The notes beneath the pieces were generated by a model, which did no database searches, was not told the origin of the DNA, and was given only the letters and a program-made list of their open reading frames with translations. This document shows, one piece after another, positions 53,566 through 64,000 of a stretch of DNA of 64,000 nt (position 1 is its first letter; each line of letters begins with the position of its first letter). The stretch is taken from NCBI GenBank assembly GCA_036346375.1, contig CM070501.1, positions 30,276,539-30,340,538 of the forward strand, given 5' to 3'. This DNA is from Guadua angustifolia (lineage: Eukaryota > Streptophyta > Magnoliopsida > Poales > Poaceae). Position numbers and translations under genes: made by a program.

Positions 53566-54615
53566 ATTGGATCCGATCATCTTCATCATTGCTGACAATG
53601 GGATCCACTGGATCCCGTGACCCTCGCCTATTTCCTCATCTAGGTCATAGAGTGGTCCAACATCGACTCGTCCCATGTCTCCTCATGGCTTCACTTTGCC
53701 ACCGCTCACGTCACGAGCAACTTTGAGCAAAGGCTTCACCCCTTGAGCAAGCATAGAGAAGAGGCGGTGGTGCTAACGATTCTGACGCATGGAAAGAGAT
53801 GACTGGTGGCTACAGATGAGCATACCGAGGAATTTTTGCTGTTTAGTTTGTTTTTCTGATAAAACTTGCTAGAACTTATTGAAACTTTTGGGTTGTAACT
53901 TAATAAAACTTGTCGAAATTTTGGGAGTTGAAACTTAGTTAAACTTATTGTAATTCTTTAGCAAAACTTATTGAAACTTGAGTTAAAAATTTTGAAACTT
54001 GTTGAAATTTTATTCTAGTGTTAAAAAAAATTATAGAAACGCGTAAAACTCATTTGAGTCTATAATTTTTTCAAATATTTTAATAGAACCTTATAAACTT
54101 GACGAAACCTACTGCTAAAGGGAAAAATAGACCTTGCACCAGCCTACGGGCGAGGCATGCAAGAGTCGCTCGCTGGTGCAGTTGAGCTCGAGCGTGATTG
54201 ATCCTGGGGCCCACTCCACTTGCGCGATCGATCGGGGGCCCACGGCGCAGTGGGCAGAATCATCAATGATTGAACGAACAGATGAAGCGAGGGGGCCACG
54301 TCCACGTACGTTACACGACGTACGTACTGCCGCTCGCTGCCCAAGATCCGGCGAACTTGTTGCCAAGGCATGGCGCACGGAGGAGCTTCTTAGCCTTGGC
54401 GTGCTCACGAGTCATGATCGTTCGAGTTCGAGTGTTCCATCGTGCGTGCATACTCACGTACGGCTTGTCTCTTCTGCTCCTGCCATGCATGCCGCACTCC
54501 TATGCTTGTCCGCTTATGGCCGGAGGAGCAGCTAATTTGCCCGGCCACGCATGCAGCTTACTACGCGCAAATAAAACTAGGAAAATGCTAGTCTTGGCCT
54601 GGCCCTTCATGGTAC
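53566..54615. other. Intergenic with degenerate GAAACTTGTTG repeats
   Basis: 53870-54110 holds about ten degenerate copies of AAACTT-TTGAAACTT. 54130-54540 is GC-richer with frames on both strands that look like composition effects. No gene is supported. Confidence 0.4.
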
Positions 54616-54618
54616 TTA

Positions 54619-54926
54619 GGCCCAATTTATTTAGGTTTGAGCTTGAACTTATTTGACTTCTACACCTCTATAAGTCATAAGTCAAAACAAACAAAGATTT
54701 TTCCAAAGATTTTAGAGAAGAAACTTCTAAATTTAATTTGCACTACGCGAGAGAAGCAAGGAAAATGATGCTTCTCGGGGTAGCTAGAGCTTCTAAAAAT
54801 CCTACTTCCCTGATACCCTTACAACTTAACTATTATTTACGAAAAATTGCCATCCTCATTCAGCTCCAGCAGCTTCTTCCAGCTCCAGCCAAATAAGCTC
54901 AAGCTCCAACCTAAACAAACTCAGCC
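54619..54926. mobile_element. Tourist-like (PIF/Harbinger) MITE, 308 bp
   Basis: Terminal inverted repeats of about 28 bp begin GGCCCAATTTATTTAGGTTT (left) and GGCTGAGTTTGTTTAGGTTG (right, inverted). They are flanked by the 3-bp target duplication TTA (54616-54618 and 54927-54929), the hallmark of Tourist elements. No coding sequence is seen. Confidence 0.8.
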
Positions 54927-54929
54927 TTA

Positions 54930-55497
54930 CTGGTTTACTGCTACGGAAAGGAAAATGTTGCAGTGGAAAATAATCTTATATATGGGGTTGTTTCCGCATG
55001 AAGACGTACAGGCCGGCCTCCCGCGGCTGTCCGATTAATCCAACCATCATCACAACTGGACGGCTGCAAAACCTCACACGACTTGAAGTACTGGCTATGT
55101 AGTTTAATTTATTTTCAACTATACATAAAAGCTGCTGCAACGCTTGCTGCTGCCTGCGACATTGTCACCAGCAGGCTTCACAATAAATACTTAATCCGTT
55201 CCTAAATAGTAGTAGTTGTTTTATTTTTTTTCACTCTCACTAAGATACATCTATAAGAAATTGTATTACTTATCTTTATTATATCTTTGCATATGTGTTT
55301 AGTCTAGTCTATAGTAGTAAAATGATATTATAAATAACTAAATAAGAAAAGTATAGATAAAAAAGTAAAAAGTTACTTCAAAACAGTAAATAGCGTGTAT
55401 TTACAACAAAAAATTTTAACAGCCTGTCTTATAACCACTGTAGCCTGTAGGTGGCTCCGGGTACACGGGCCCGTCATTTTGACTCGATCACTCCAAA
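54930..55497. other. Intergenic with Stowaway-like half-element
   Basis: At about 55190, TACTTAATCCGTTCCTAAATAG resembles one end of a Stowaway MITE, followed by AT-rich sequence to about 55390 without a matching other end. Nothing else is recognised. Confidence 0.35.
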
Positions 55498-55920
55498 GGC
55501 TGTTTGGGGAAGCTGTGCTTCAACTTTGCTTCAACTTTGGGCCAAAAGCTTCCCCAAACAGCATGGTTTCAAAGCAGCTGGGAAGCTAAGTCACAGCAGA
55601 AGCACCCCAAAAACTGAAGCTGCTGAAGAGGAGCTTTTCAGCTGTGGCTTCGCTTAACCACCTCCTACCTCGGTCGCTCTGCCTTCTCAACCTTCGCCAC
55701 CCTGCCTCGTCGCCTTCACGTCATCTCCCCACTCATACACCGTTGTACTTCGCTATGTTGTTACCTTCTCGCTCGGTTGGCCCTTCAAAACTACAACAAG
55801 CATAAATGGGTTGCCAAACAAAGATAACAAAAAGCCACCGCCGCCACTCTGCTTGCTTTACAACAAAGAAACCAAAAGCGCCTTTTTCAAATTTCAACCA
55901 CAGCTTCCCAAACAGAACCC
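55498..55920. mobile_element. MITE-like element with GCTGTTTGGG ends
   Basis: Left GGCTGTTTGGGGAAGCTGTG and right (inverted) GGGTTCTGTTTGGGAAGCTG form imperfect inverted ends. A second inside inverted copy, AGCTTCCCCAAACAGC at 55548-55563, makes a local hairpin with the left end. No target duplication could be assigned, so the limits are approximate. Confidence 0.5.
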
Positions 55921-56682
55921 AAGTTGACTCGTACCCGTACATGGACGCATTCACAGTTACACCATTGATTGCTATCTTGTTATTGGACCCCTAATCAACA
56001 CCATTGATGGTACGTGGCTCAGTGCTGCATCCTGCGCCTAGAACCTCACAACAAATGGGGGCGTAGGCTCTCTCTCTCTCTGTGCTGAAAACTGGGACAC
56101 CATGCACTCCTCCTGTGTGCCCGGCTGGCCGTCCGTCCCATTTACTTCTCCGATCCCTACAGTACTCGTCACGTCTGCTGTACGTGCACGTCACATTTAC
56201 CTCTCTCGCTATAACTACTCCATCTATTAAAAAAGATGTCCTTTTAAAGGGCAATCGAACTTTTCATAATTTTTACCTCTCATATAAACGGTATCAAAAC
56301 CTTTTTTAATAATAGAAGATTATATCTCCTGTCTCCTCATCATAAGATGTATACAGCCAATCATTTATTATAACGTCATAGCAAAAAAGCCGTTAAAAAG
56401 AGATCCCTAACATGATAGTTGCAACAAGCCGTAACAAACATAAAACAAAAAGTCTCAATCCACATTGAATTACCATCTATGGCTGATAAAATGGTCCTTA
56501 ACCACGACCTCCAGCGATTTACATGCCGCTAACACCACCTCCAGGGCCTCCTGACACTGCAGCACAGACCACGATCGCAACTATTTAGTGCAAATATAAA
56601 TAACCTGTAACGGATTAGAAATTTTTTCATGTAAAAATCACATCATTTCGACATAACAGAATTGACCAACACAAAGTAGCGC
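55921..56682. other. Intergenic upstream of Tat Gypsy element
   Basis: No gene is recognised. 56072-56090 is a CT microsatellite. 56217-56245 (TACTCCATCTATTAAAAAAG) resembles a Stowaway end without a partner. The 8 bases before 56683 are candidates for the target duplication of the retroelement, but its other end is outside the window. Confidence 0.35.
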
Positions 56683-57326
56683 TGTCGGGGGCCGGGCAAC
56701 CCTTGGTCGGTCAGCACAGTCAACCAGCCCTCTAGCCCGTGGGTCCTCGACCAAAGACTCAGATCAAGCCCGAGGCCACTCGAGTCAGCACGATATCACC
56801 GAAGCTCGTGGCCCTCACGACCATTCGCTCGATGATTCAAGGTCGATAGCGGTCTCTTGATCCCGCACGTTATCACTTGGCGATTCTGAACGTGGGATCA
56901 TGGAGTAATGCAGCGTCGCGACGGATCGGAACAGTTACCACCGCAATCAATATGCATAAAGGCCACGATCCGAGGGTTACTCCCGAACGCTGCAAGAAGA
57001 ATGGGTATAAGATCAAGCTTTGTAAACACCGAAAAGACTAACCCAACACACGTACATCGGAGTTCAAGTCTAGACTTAGCATCGCCAAGATTGAGTCAGA
57101 ATCCTCCTTTGTATCCACAAAGGCAAGAAACACCGCCACAAGGCGATCGAGTAGAGTCATTACCTTCTCAGGGCTCGAACCAGATAAATCTGCCTCGTCC
57201 GTTGTCTCCTTGTTCGACCATAGACCTCCTCGACCTCATTCCCTGCTCGAGCAAAGCGCAGCTTGTGGTCCTGCTTCTCATTAACCCTACCTCATTTTTT
57301 GCGGTTGGCGATCCCGATCGCCGACA
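56683..57326 (+). mobile_element. 5' LTR of a Tat-lineage Gypsy element (644 bp)
   Basis: The LTR runs from TGTCGGGGGCC to ...GATCGCCGACA, so the terminal TGTCGG and CCGACA form a short inverted repeat. It is followed at once by a primer-binding-site-like leader. The body is GC-rich with direct hexamers such as CTCGA. The 3' LTR is beyond the window. Confidence 0.75.
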
Positions 57327-57328
57327 AT

Positions 57329-57346
57329 TTGCGCCCACCGTGGGGC
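57329..57346 (+). promoter_or_regulatory. Primer-binding site of Tat element
   Basis: TTGCGCCCACCGTGGGGC matches the TTGGCGCCCACCGTGGGG leader common to grass Tat-type elements, with one base missing near its start. That deletion alone may impair priming. Confidence 0.65.
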
Positions 57347-57389
57347 CCGATTGCTTTGTTCATTCACGGAAAAACTCCGAGGTCTTAGG

Positions 57390-58808
57390 AGCATGGCGTT
57401 CTCCATCAACGAACACTCTCCGAAGGCGGATCGGACGCGAGTCTGCTCGCATCCTTGTTCTCGCCTTCCCCACCTCCGTGTGCAAAGACGCTTCATGGCG
57501 ACGCCCGGTGGGAAGCAGCGGCGGCGGATCGCGACCCACAAACTCCCGAGGATGCTCGTCGAATGGTCCACGCTGCGATCAATCAAAGCCATTACCAAGG
57601 CCCGACGGAGGACCAGAGAGGCTCCTCCCTCGGGAGCGCCTTCATATTGCCCGGATCATGGCTGATCCCGATAGGGCAAAATCGGAGCTCTTTGGCGGGC
57701 CTTGGCCGAAGAACTCGACCGCACTGCAATCGAGGCCATTCCTCCGCAAAGACCGGTCACCGTTCAGGACCCTTCTCGAGAAGCGGCGACAATTCATCAC
57801 GCCGTCGTGGGCGCACCCATCGGCCGCCGCCGAGGCGAAGCGCCGTCTCAAAGAACACCCTCGGGGCAAGATCCCGACGGCCGGACACGAGGTGAGCCAC
57901 GCAAGCTCCACTCCACCGGCAAGAGTCACGGGACTTTCCCGACATTCCGCCCAGACGTCGTCGCGCAGACAGACCGCCGCAATACCTCCCAGCGACTCCG
58001 TGCTCAAGATCATGACCGATCTCGCCAAGATCGGTCGTCAAGGAGCCCGGCTCGGATTCAGACAAAGAAGATGAAGATCTCGTTGGCGCGATGGCTCCGT
58101 GCCACAGACCCGTCCCCCCTACGGTTGCGTGGCGTACTCGACGACCTTCGTCACAGACGCTGGCTCGCTTCGATTTAAACCCGCTTTGATCGAGTGCTTC
58201 GACGGAACCAAGAATCCCGACGAGTTCTGCCCATCTACTCGACCGCCATTTTAGCGGCGGAGGCGGCGAGTTGGTCATGGCCAACTATCTCCCGATCGCT
58301 CGACGGCGCCGCCGAACTTGGCTCTTCAACCGAAGCCGGTTCCTTCGTGTCGTGGCGCCAAATCGAGCGCCCGCTCCAACTTCCGAGATTCATGGCGGCG
58401 GCGAGGGAGAAGGACTGGATCGCGTCATCCGGGCAAGAGCGAGCCTCTTCGTGACTTTGTGCGGCGGTTTATCCGCACGAGGAACCTAATTCCAAGTATC
58501 TCTGATGAAGCAGTCATCAAGGCCTTCAAGTTCGGCGTTCGTGACCGGCGCCTTACCGAAGACCTCGAGATCACGACAAGGCTCAGCGTCAACAAATTGT
58601 TTCGCATGGCGGAACGGTACGCGGACGCGGACGACGCCGTCCGCTGGAAGTGCGATTACGACCAAGGTAAGCTTGGTTTGAGCCACTCTGAGGCTGGCCC
58701 GTCCAACTCCAAGGGTGCCGACCAAGACACCCGCACCAAGAAGCGGAAGCGTGACCGCAGGATCGGCGGAGGTCACCATGGTCATCGTCTCGGCGGACGG
58801 CCAGCGTG
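57390..58808 (+). pseudogene. Tat Gypsy gag, frameshifted
   Basis: The likely start is MAFSINEH at 57392. Gag sequence is scattered over three frames by indels, so no long frame represents it. The best-preserved part is the capsid region: ILAAEAASWSWPTISRSLDG and NYLPI near 58250-58300, then LRDFVRRFIRTRNLIPSISD through EAVIKAFKFGVRDRRLTEDL (58455-58570). The ADADDAVRW segment and a Lys/Arg-rich tail end at 58808. This matches retrotrans_gag of Tat elements. Confidence 0.75.
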
Positions 58809-61800
58809 AGGTCCCCGAGGTCCGGATCGACTCGGGGCGGACCCGACCTCGTCAAGGTCGGCCTCGATCCCGTCGTACCTGAGGCCAGCCCGAAAGAGGG
58901 CGGCGGCACGACCTCGGAGGACCGATGCTCGATCGCGAGGAGCCAAGGGCGGTCGGGGTACGACGAGGAGAAATTTTGCCTGTTTCACAGGGCAGGCGGC
59001 CACGACCTGCGGTCTTGCAGGGCTTGGCAGGGAAAGCTTGAAGCCTTCTATGACGGACGTGGTGAGATGCCCGTGCTCCCGAAGGATGACGACCAGCCCG
59101 AAAGGGTGAATGCCGGGTCGGAGCACGGCGACCTCGACCTAGAATTCCAACAGGGCGAGCGCGGATTGACGTTATCTTCGGCGGCTCGGCGACCTACCAG
59201 TCCAGGCGCGAGATCAAGGCTGCTGCTCGGACCATCTATCGGTCGCATCGAAAGCCCGTCGAGCAAAGATTGCAAGTGGGCCGGGCCACCATCATCTTTT
59301 CTCCGGAGGATGCCTTACAAGGTATGGCCCGAGACTTAAAGACCGCTTTGGTCGTGACTCGACCATCGGCAACACGGTGGTCGGGCGTGTCATGGTCGAC
59401 GGCGGCACTCTCTTAATTTGTCAGCGGCGGAAGCACTCGGCCGGATGCGATTCCCGGTCAAAAATCAAAAGCATCGCCATTCCTTCTTCGAATCGTTCAC
59501 GGGCTCGACTACTCCCTTGGGGCAGGTGGTCTTGCCCGTCACCTTCGGCGGCTCGGACAACTTCCGCACCGAGCTGATCACCTTTGAGGTGGTCGAGGGC
59601 GACCTCCCGTACAACGCTATTCTCGGAAGGCCTGCCCTCATCAAGTTTATGGCGGCTAATCATTACGGTCATCGGTGCATGAAGCTCCCAGGCCCCAACG
59701 GCATCGTTACCGTGCGCGGTGACCTGCAGGCGGCACATGGCTGCGAGACCAAGGCCTTGGCGCTCGCCGGCATGCTGCCCCAGCAAGGTCCAGAGGTGAC
59801 GGAAAAGAACGCCCGGCAGAAGGCGGCGATCCAACCCAGCGGGGCAACAAAGGCCGTGCCGCTCGAGGAAGGCGACACGACCAGGTGTGTCCACGTCTCG
59901 GCCGGGCTAAGTCCCAAATAGGAACTCGAGCTCGTCACCTTCCTTCGCGCCAACAAGGGTATATTCGCTTGGGAGCCTGCGGATATGCCTGGCGTTCCAA
60001 GGGAGGTGATCGAGCACAAGTTACTGTGTCGAACCGATTCTAGACACAGGCGTCGAATCGCGTCCGCTTCTCCCGAGAAGGTTGTGGTCATCAAGGAAAA
60101 CCTTGATAAGCTCTCAAGGCCGGCTTCATCCGCGAGATCGACTACTCGAATGGTCGCCAACCCGGTCATCGTCTTGTAAGAAAGGTGGCAAGTGGAGGAT
60201 GTCGCCGACCATACGGGGTTGAACTCGGCCGCCTAAAGGACAATTTTCCCTTCGCAAGATCGACCAGATCGTCGACTCCACCGCCAACGCCAAAATGCTA
60301 AGCTTCTTGGATGCTTACTCAGGCTACCACCAGATCAAGCGGGCGGTCGACGACGAGAGCAAGACTGCCTTCATCACCCCGTTCGGCACTTATTGCTACA
60401 CGACCATGTCGTTTGGTCTGCGCAATGCGGGGGCAACATTCCAGAGTTTGATGACTAAGACCTTCGAGCCGCAGATTGGGCGAAACCTTGAGGTCTATGT
60501 AGATGACATCATCGTCAAAAGCCCCTCCGGGGGAGACCACGTCCGTGACCTTGAGGAAACATTTGCAAACCTGAACAGGTACAAAATCAAGCTCAACCCT
60601 GAGAAGTGTGTGTTTGGCGCATCGGGGAAGGTCCTTGGATACATGATCGGGGCTCGGGGTTGGTCCAAACCCGAGAAGATCGGCCATCGAGAAGATGGAG
60701 CCCCGACCTCGATCAAGCAAGTACAAAGCCTCACCGGTCGCATGGCCGCCTCGTGATTCATTTCGAGGCTCGGCGAGCGATGTCTCCCATTCTTTAAGAC
60801 CTGCGTAAGCACGGGGCTTTGAATGGACGCCGTAGCAACGATCTTTCGACGAGCTGAAGGTATATCTGTCATCCCCACCCCTCCTTACAACTCCGCAGCC
60901 TGGCGAAAGGTTGTTGCTCTACCTTGCAGCCACCACCCAAGCCGTAAGTGCTGTCCTGGTTGCCGAACGGGGGGCACAGCAGCATCCGATTTACTATGTC
61001 AGCGAGGTCTTACATGGCCCAAAGGAGCGGTACCCGCAAGTGCAGAAACTGCTGTATGCTCTTCTTATGGCCTCGCGCAAGCTTCGACACTACTTCCAGG
61101 CGCATTCCGTGGTCGTCCCGAGCAACTTCCCGCTCGGTGACATCCCGCGGAATCCGAATATGGCGGACGGATAGCTAAATGGGCTATGGAACGGGCGGCG
61201 TTTGACATCCGTGTCGTGGCAAGAACGACTATCAAGTCGCAGTGCTCGCCGACTTCGTGGTCGAACAGACGCCGCAGCTCGCCCACAGGCTCGTCAAGAA
61301 GAGGAGCCCGGATCATGTTCTTCGACGGCTCGAGGTCCTTCAAACGCTTCGGGCTGGATACTTATCCTTACCCGTGGGCGACCAGCTTGAGGTATGTAGT
61401 TCGTTTTGGCTTTCCTGCGACCAATAACATGGCAGAATATGAAGCTCTCTTGGCGGGCTTACGAGCCTGCAAGTCCTTGGGCGTGCGACGGTTGGTCGTG
61501 AAGGGAGACTCCCAGCTCGTCATCAACCAGTACAACAAGGACTATCAATGCTCGGGGGATGCAATGGCAAGGTATCTCGCCGAGGTCCGCAAGATGGAGA
61601 AATGGTTCCAGAATTTGGAGCTTAGGCATGTCCCTAGGAAGGACAACTCCAGTGCAGACTTTCTCTCCAAGCTCGGCTCTTCCGACGAAGAGATACCCCC
61701 CGACGTCATCCTCGAGACGCTGACGGCTCCGTCTATCTCCGATCAGGAGGTCGTACTTGCTGTGGTGGAAGGTATTCCCGCATGGGCCAAACCCATACAC

Positions 61801-63014
61801 AGTTTCCTGGCACGGGGCGACCTGCCGCCCGACCCCGCTAACAGAAGCAGGATTAAGCGTCGAGCAAGCTTGTATAAGCTCGTGGATGGCAAGCTCTACA
61901 GACGGAATGTCTCTGGCATCATGACTCGGTGCATCTCCACGGAGGAGGGTAAGTACCTACTCAACGACATCCACTCAGGTCTCTGTGGGGCGCACTCTTC
62001 GTACAGGACGATGGTCGGCAAGGCCTTCCGTCTGGGATATTACTGGCCGACGGCATTACAGGATGCTCGGGATATTGTCCGGACCTGCCGAGCATGTCAG
62101 TTTCACGCCAGAAAGGTACACCAGCCGGCCTACGCTCTTCAGACCATTCCGCTTGTTCGCCTTTTCGACACGGGGCTCGATATCCTCGGCCCCTTTCCCG
62201 AACAACCGGGGAGAAAGTTCTGTCAGAGCCATCGACACATTCACCAAATGGATTGAGGCTGAGCCGGTCTCGACCATCACTGCTCGGGCCGCTGTTCGTT
62301 TTTTCCGCTTGTCCGTGGTCACCAGGTATGGGGTTCCATGCAGAATTATCACTGACAATGGTACTCAGTTTACCAGTGAATTATTCCAGGAATTCTGCGA
62401 GGACATGGGCACCAAAGTGTGTTTCGCTTCGGTGGCTCATCCTCAGAGCAACGGAGCGGCAGAGCGCGCCAACGGACAGATCGTCCAAGGCGTCAAAAGG
62501 CGAGTTACAGATGAGCTCAAACGCTACGGCACGACCTGGGTGGACGAACTTCCCACCGTCTTATGGTCTATTCGTACCACAGTCAGCCGAGCAACAGGGT
62601 CCACACCCTTTCAGCTCGTGTTTGGTACTGAAGCCGTCCTGCCTCCGGAGGTAACGCTGGGCTCCGCCAGGGTCAGTCTGGTCGACCACGTCGACTTCGA
62701 GCAAGAACGGTCTCTTGACCTTGCCCTCGCGGAAGAAGTAAGATGCCGCAGTGCCGCCACTACGATCAACGATTACCGCAAGCTCTTCGCAGACATGCGC
62801 CTCGACGCAGACGACCTAGGAAGCTCCTTGTTGGGGACTTAGCCACGAGACGGATTCGGTATTGTCCAAAGACCAACAAGTTATCCTCATGTGGGAGGGC
62901 CCCTATAGAGTCGTTTCAACAGATCGCACGGGGGCTTACCGGCTAGCGATGCCCGATGGCAGAGAGCTTTCTAGCTCGTGGAACATAGATCAACTTCGCA
63001 AGTTTTATGTGTAA
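58809..63014 (+). pseudogene. Tat Gypsy pol: protease, RT, two RNase H, integrase
   Basis: The order is: CLFHRAGGHDLRSCR zinc motif (58978-59022); protease-linked segment YNAILGRPALIKFMAANHYG (about 59608); KELELVTFLRANKGIFAWEP-type linker (59930); RT with FLDAYSGYHQIKRAVDDE and catalytic YVDD at 60496-60507; RNase H (AVLVAERGAQQHPIYYVSE, 60950); a second, plant-type RNase H (NNMAEYEALLAGL and GDSQLVINQYNK, 61423-61540), which is diagnostic for the Tat lineage; integrase HHCC (61970-62110) and DDE core (ITDNGTQFTSELFQEF, SNGAAERANGQI) to 62842. The end of pol is in another frame and finishes near 63014. Stops and frameshifts occur at about 59340, 60180, 60756, 61174 and 62205. Confidence 0.9.
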
Positions 63015-63454
63015 TCTCTATACCTTTAAAGCTTCAATAAAAGGATATTCTCCGATTTTTATCATTCATGTCTTTTTCTTTATGAGCGTCTCTGAAATTT
63101 TTCTTCGGACACGACTTTCGCATTCGCTCCTTAGTCTGGGTATCATGAGCTTTACGTTCACCCCCCAGTGGTCGAGCTCAATGTAAGCCGAAACTCTTCG
63201 CAATCAGCTCACCCCCCCTGCGTCAGGGTTTGAACTACAAGCTCGGCAGCCTCGGCTATTAAGTGCGTGCATGGTCGTGGTCGTGGAGTTGGTGATTTAT
63301 TCACTAGGTTCTTTCTTTGCATTTCTTTTTGCGAGTACTCCATTTCGATTCTGCAGTCATGGTCATTTGCTCGTTTTATACTTGTGTCCAAGGTCGGCGT
63401 TGCTTCGACCTTAGACCCAACGGGTCAAGCTAGGATGTAACATCTGCGAACGGC
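63015..63454. other. Tat post-pol spacer
   Basis: After pol the sequence has AATAAAAGGATATTCTCC near 63035, a possible polyadenylation region, then CACCCCCCAGTGGTCGAGC and CACCCCCCCTGCGTCAGGG at about 63160 and 63210. No coding sequence is seen. Tat elements commonly have a long internal region here before the 3' LTR. Confidence 0.5.
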
Positions 63455-64000
63455 CTATGGATCTTGATCGCGAATAAGAAACGCACACTTCAAAAAAGGT
63501 AACCCAAACCAGTTGATAACATCGAATGTTGTTTCAGGATCAAGGATGTTTGAGCTACAGATCCTCCATCTGCCATGAAGCTTCTCTTCTCGAGCTCGGC
63601 GACTCGTCCGCAGCGTCGAGGCTTCGGTTTGCCGCAGGAGGGCCTCGTTGGTTGCGTCCGTGGCTCGGCGACGTTCGTCGTTAAGTTGGGTCAAGGCGGT
63701 CTTCGCCGCCCTGCTGGCACGACCAAGCTTCTCTTCCAACCCCGCGACTTTGGCCTCTAGCTCGAGAGACACCTTGGTTGAGGATGATAGCTCGAACAGA
63801 TCCTCTCCAACGCCTCGACCTTGGCACGCTGTCGTCGGCGCGTGGTCGTGGCGATGGTTTGCTCTCGGCGACTTCCTCAAGTGCCACGACCTTGGCGCTT
63901 CGTCGGCAAGCGCTGGGCATGGCGGCGGCTTGTTCTCGGCGGCCTTCTCGAGGGCCTCGATCCTGGCGCGAAGGGTCTCGAGCGCCGAGTCTGAAGAAGT
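63455..64000 (-). pseudogene. Antisense coiled-coil ORF of Tat element (partial)
   Basis: The minus strand carries a coiled-coil-rich reading frame, open at the window edge: LRARIEALEKAAENK near 63980-63930, then (frame change near 63880) KVSLELEAKVAGLEEKLGRA and LTQLNDERRRATDATNEALL to about 63600, ending at a stop at 63455. Grass Tat elements (RIRE2/Grande group) carry such an extra antisense ORF downstream of pol, annotated in rice as a 'putative gypsy type transposon' protein. Only the C-terminal part is visible here, and its role is not known. Confidence 0.6.

Noticed and set aside
54134..54656. Overlapping frames of 128-133 codons
   Set aside because: Open on both strands in GC-rich DNA with no domain signature.
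57287..58284. Several long minus-strand frames
   Set aside because: They mirror the GC-rich, frameshifted Tat gag on the plus strand. Codon bias and motifs support only the plus strand.
1..64000. tRNA, rRNA, snoRNA or microRNA genes
   Set aside because: No cloverleaf, rRNA core or snoRNA box arrangement was recognised. The inverted repeats seen are explained as transposon ends or the LTR hairpin family.

Overview
This is nuclear DNA from a grass (Poaceae, possibly Oryza or a close relative). The evidence is a spliced gene with GT-AG introns and a GC-rich first exon, plus a dense nest of grass-type transposable elements: Copia, Gypsy/Tat, Sirevirus-like gag elements, CACTA, hAT and Tourist/Mutator MITEs, and L1-type LINEs. 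The only gene I regard as intact host sequence is BASS1, a plastid bile-acid:sodium-symporter-family cotransporter at 34257-45359 (+). Its 13 exons splice to a continuous 418-codon frame.

Layout. (1) 1-13729: a decayed Copia element. Its gag and protease lie at 588-1921, its integrase C-terminus, RT and RNase H at 11096-13318, and its 3' LTR at 13321-13729. It is broken open by about 9 kb containing an hAT-type terminus, a captured clathrin-heavy-chain gene fragment that is itself split by a 5'-truncated LINE with a 29-bp target duplication, a 400-bp foldback element, an AT-rich repeat block, and a minus-strand Sirevirus-like element (gag only, PBS, about 2.9-kb LTR). (2) 13730-30250: an L1-type LINE (EN, RT, zf-RVT) split by a solo LTR and by a complete 11.8-kb CACTA transposon (16872-28695, TSD CAT). 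The CACTA carries TnpD- and TnpA-like genes on the minus strand. (3) 30251-33900: intergenic DNA with small MITEs. (4) 33900-45640: BASS1. Its intron 10 contains a 5.26-kb Gypsy element (LTRs 38941-39344 and 43794-44199, TSD GGTGG) in sense orientation. (5) 45641-56682: intergenic DNA with hAT, Tourist and other MITEs and a second Sirevirus-like LTR/gag remnant. (6) 56683-64000: a frameshifted Tat-lineage Gypsy element running off the window, including the start of an antisense coiled-coil ORF downstream of pol.

The most unusual pattern is in the Sirevirus-like LTR. Between 8791 and 10610 there are at least 13 short inverted repeats with the same 7-nt centre, AACACAT (two with one-base variants), but stems of different sequence that are nevertheless self-complementary. 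Other points are clustered divergence between otherwise identical Gypsy LTRs, a CACTA transposase whose conserved core is interrupted by one TGA codon, and a GC island next to the CACTA subterminal repeats that resembles the En/Spm control region.

All functional statements rest on motif recognition by eye. No database search was run. Exon boundaries of BASS1 are supported by frame closure; boundaries of degenerate repeats are approximate.
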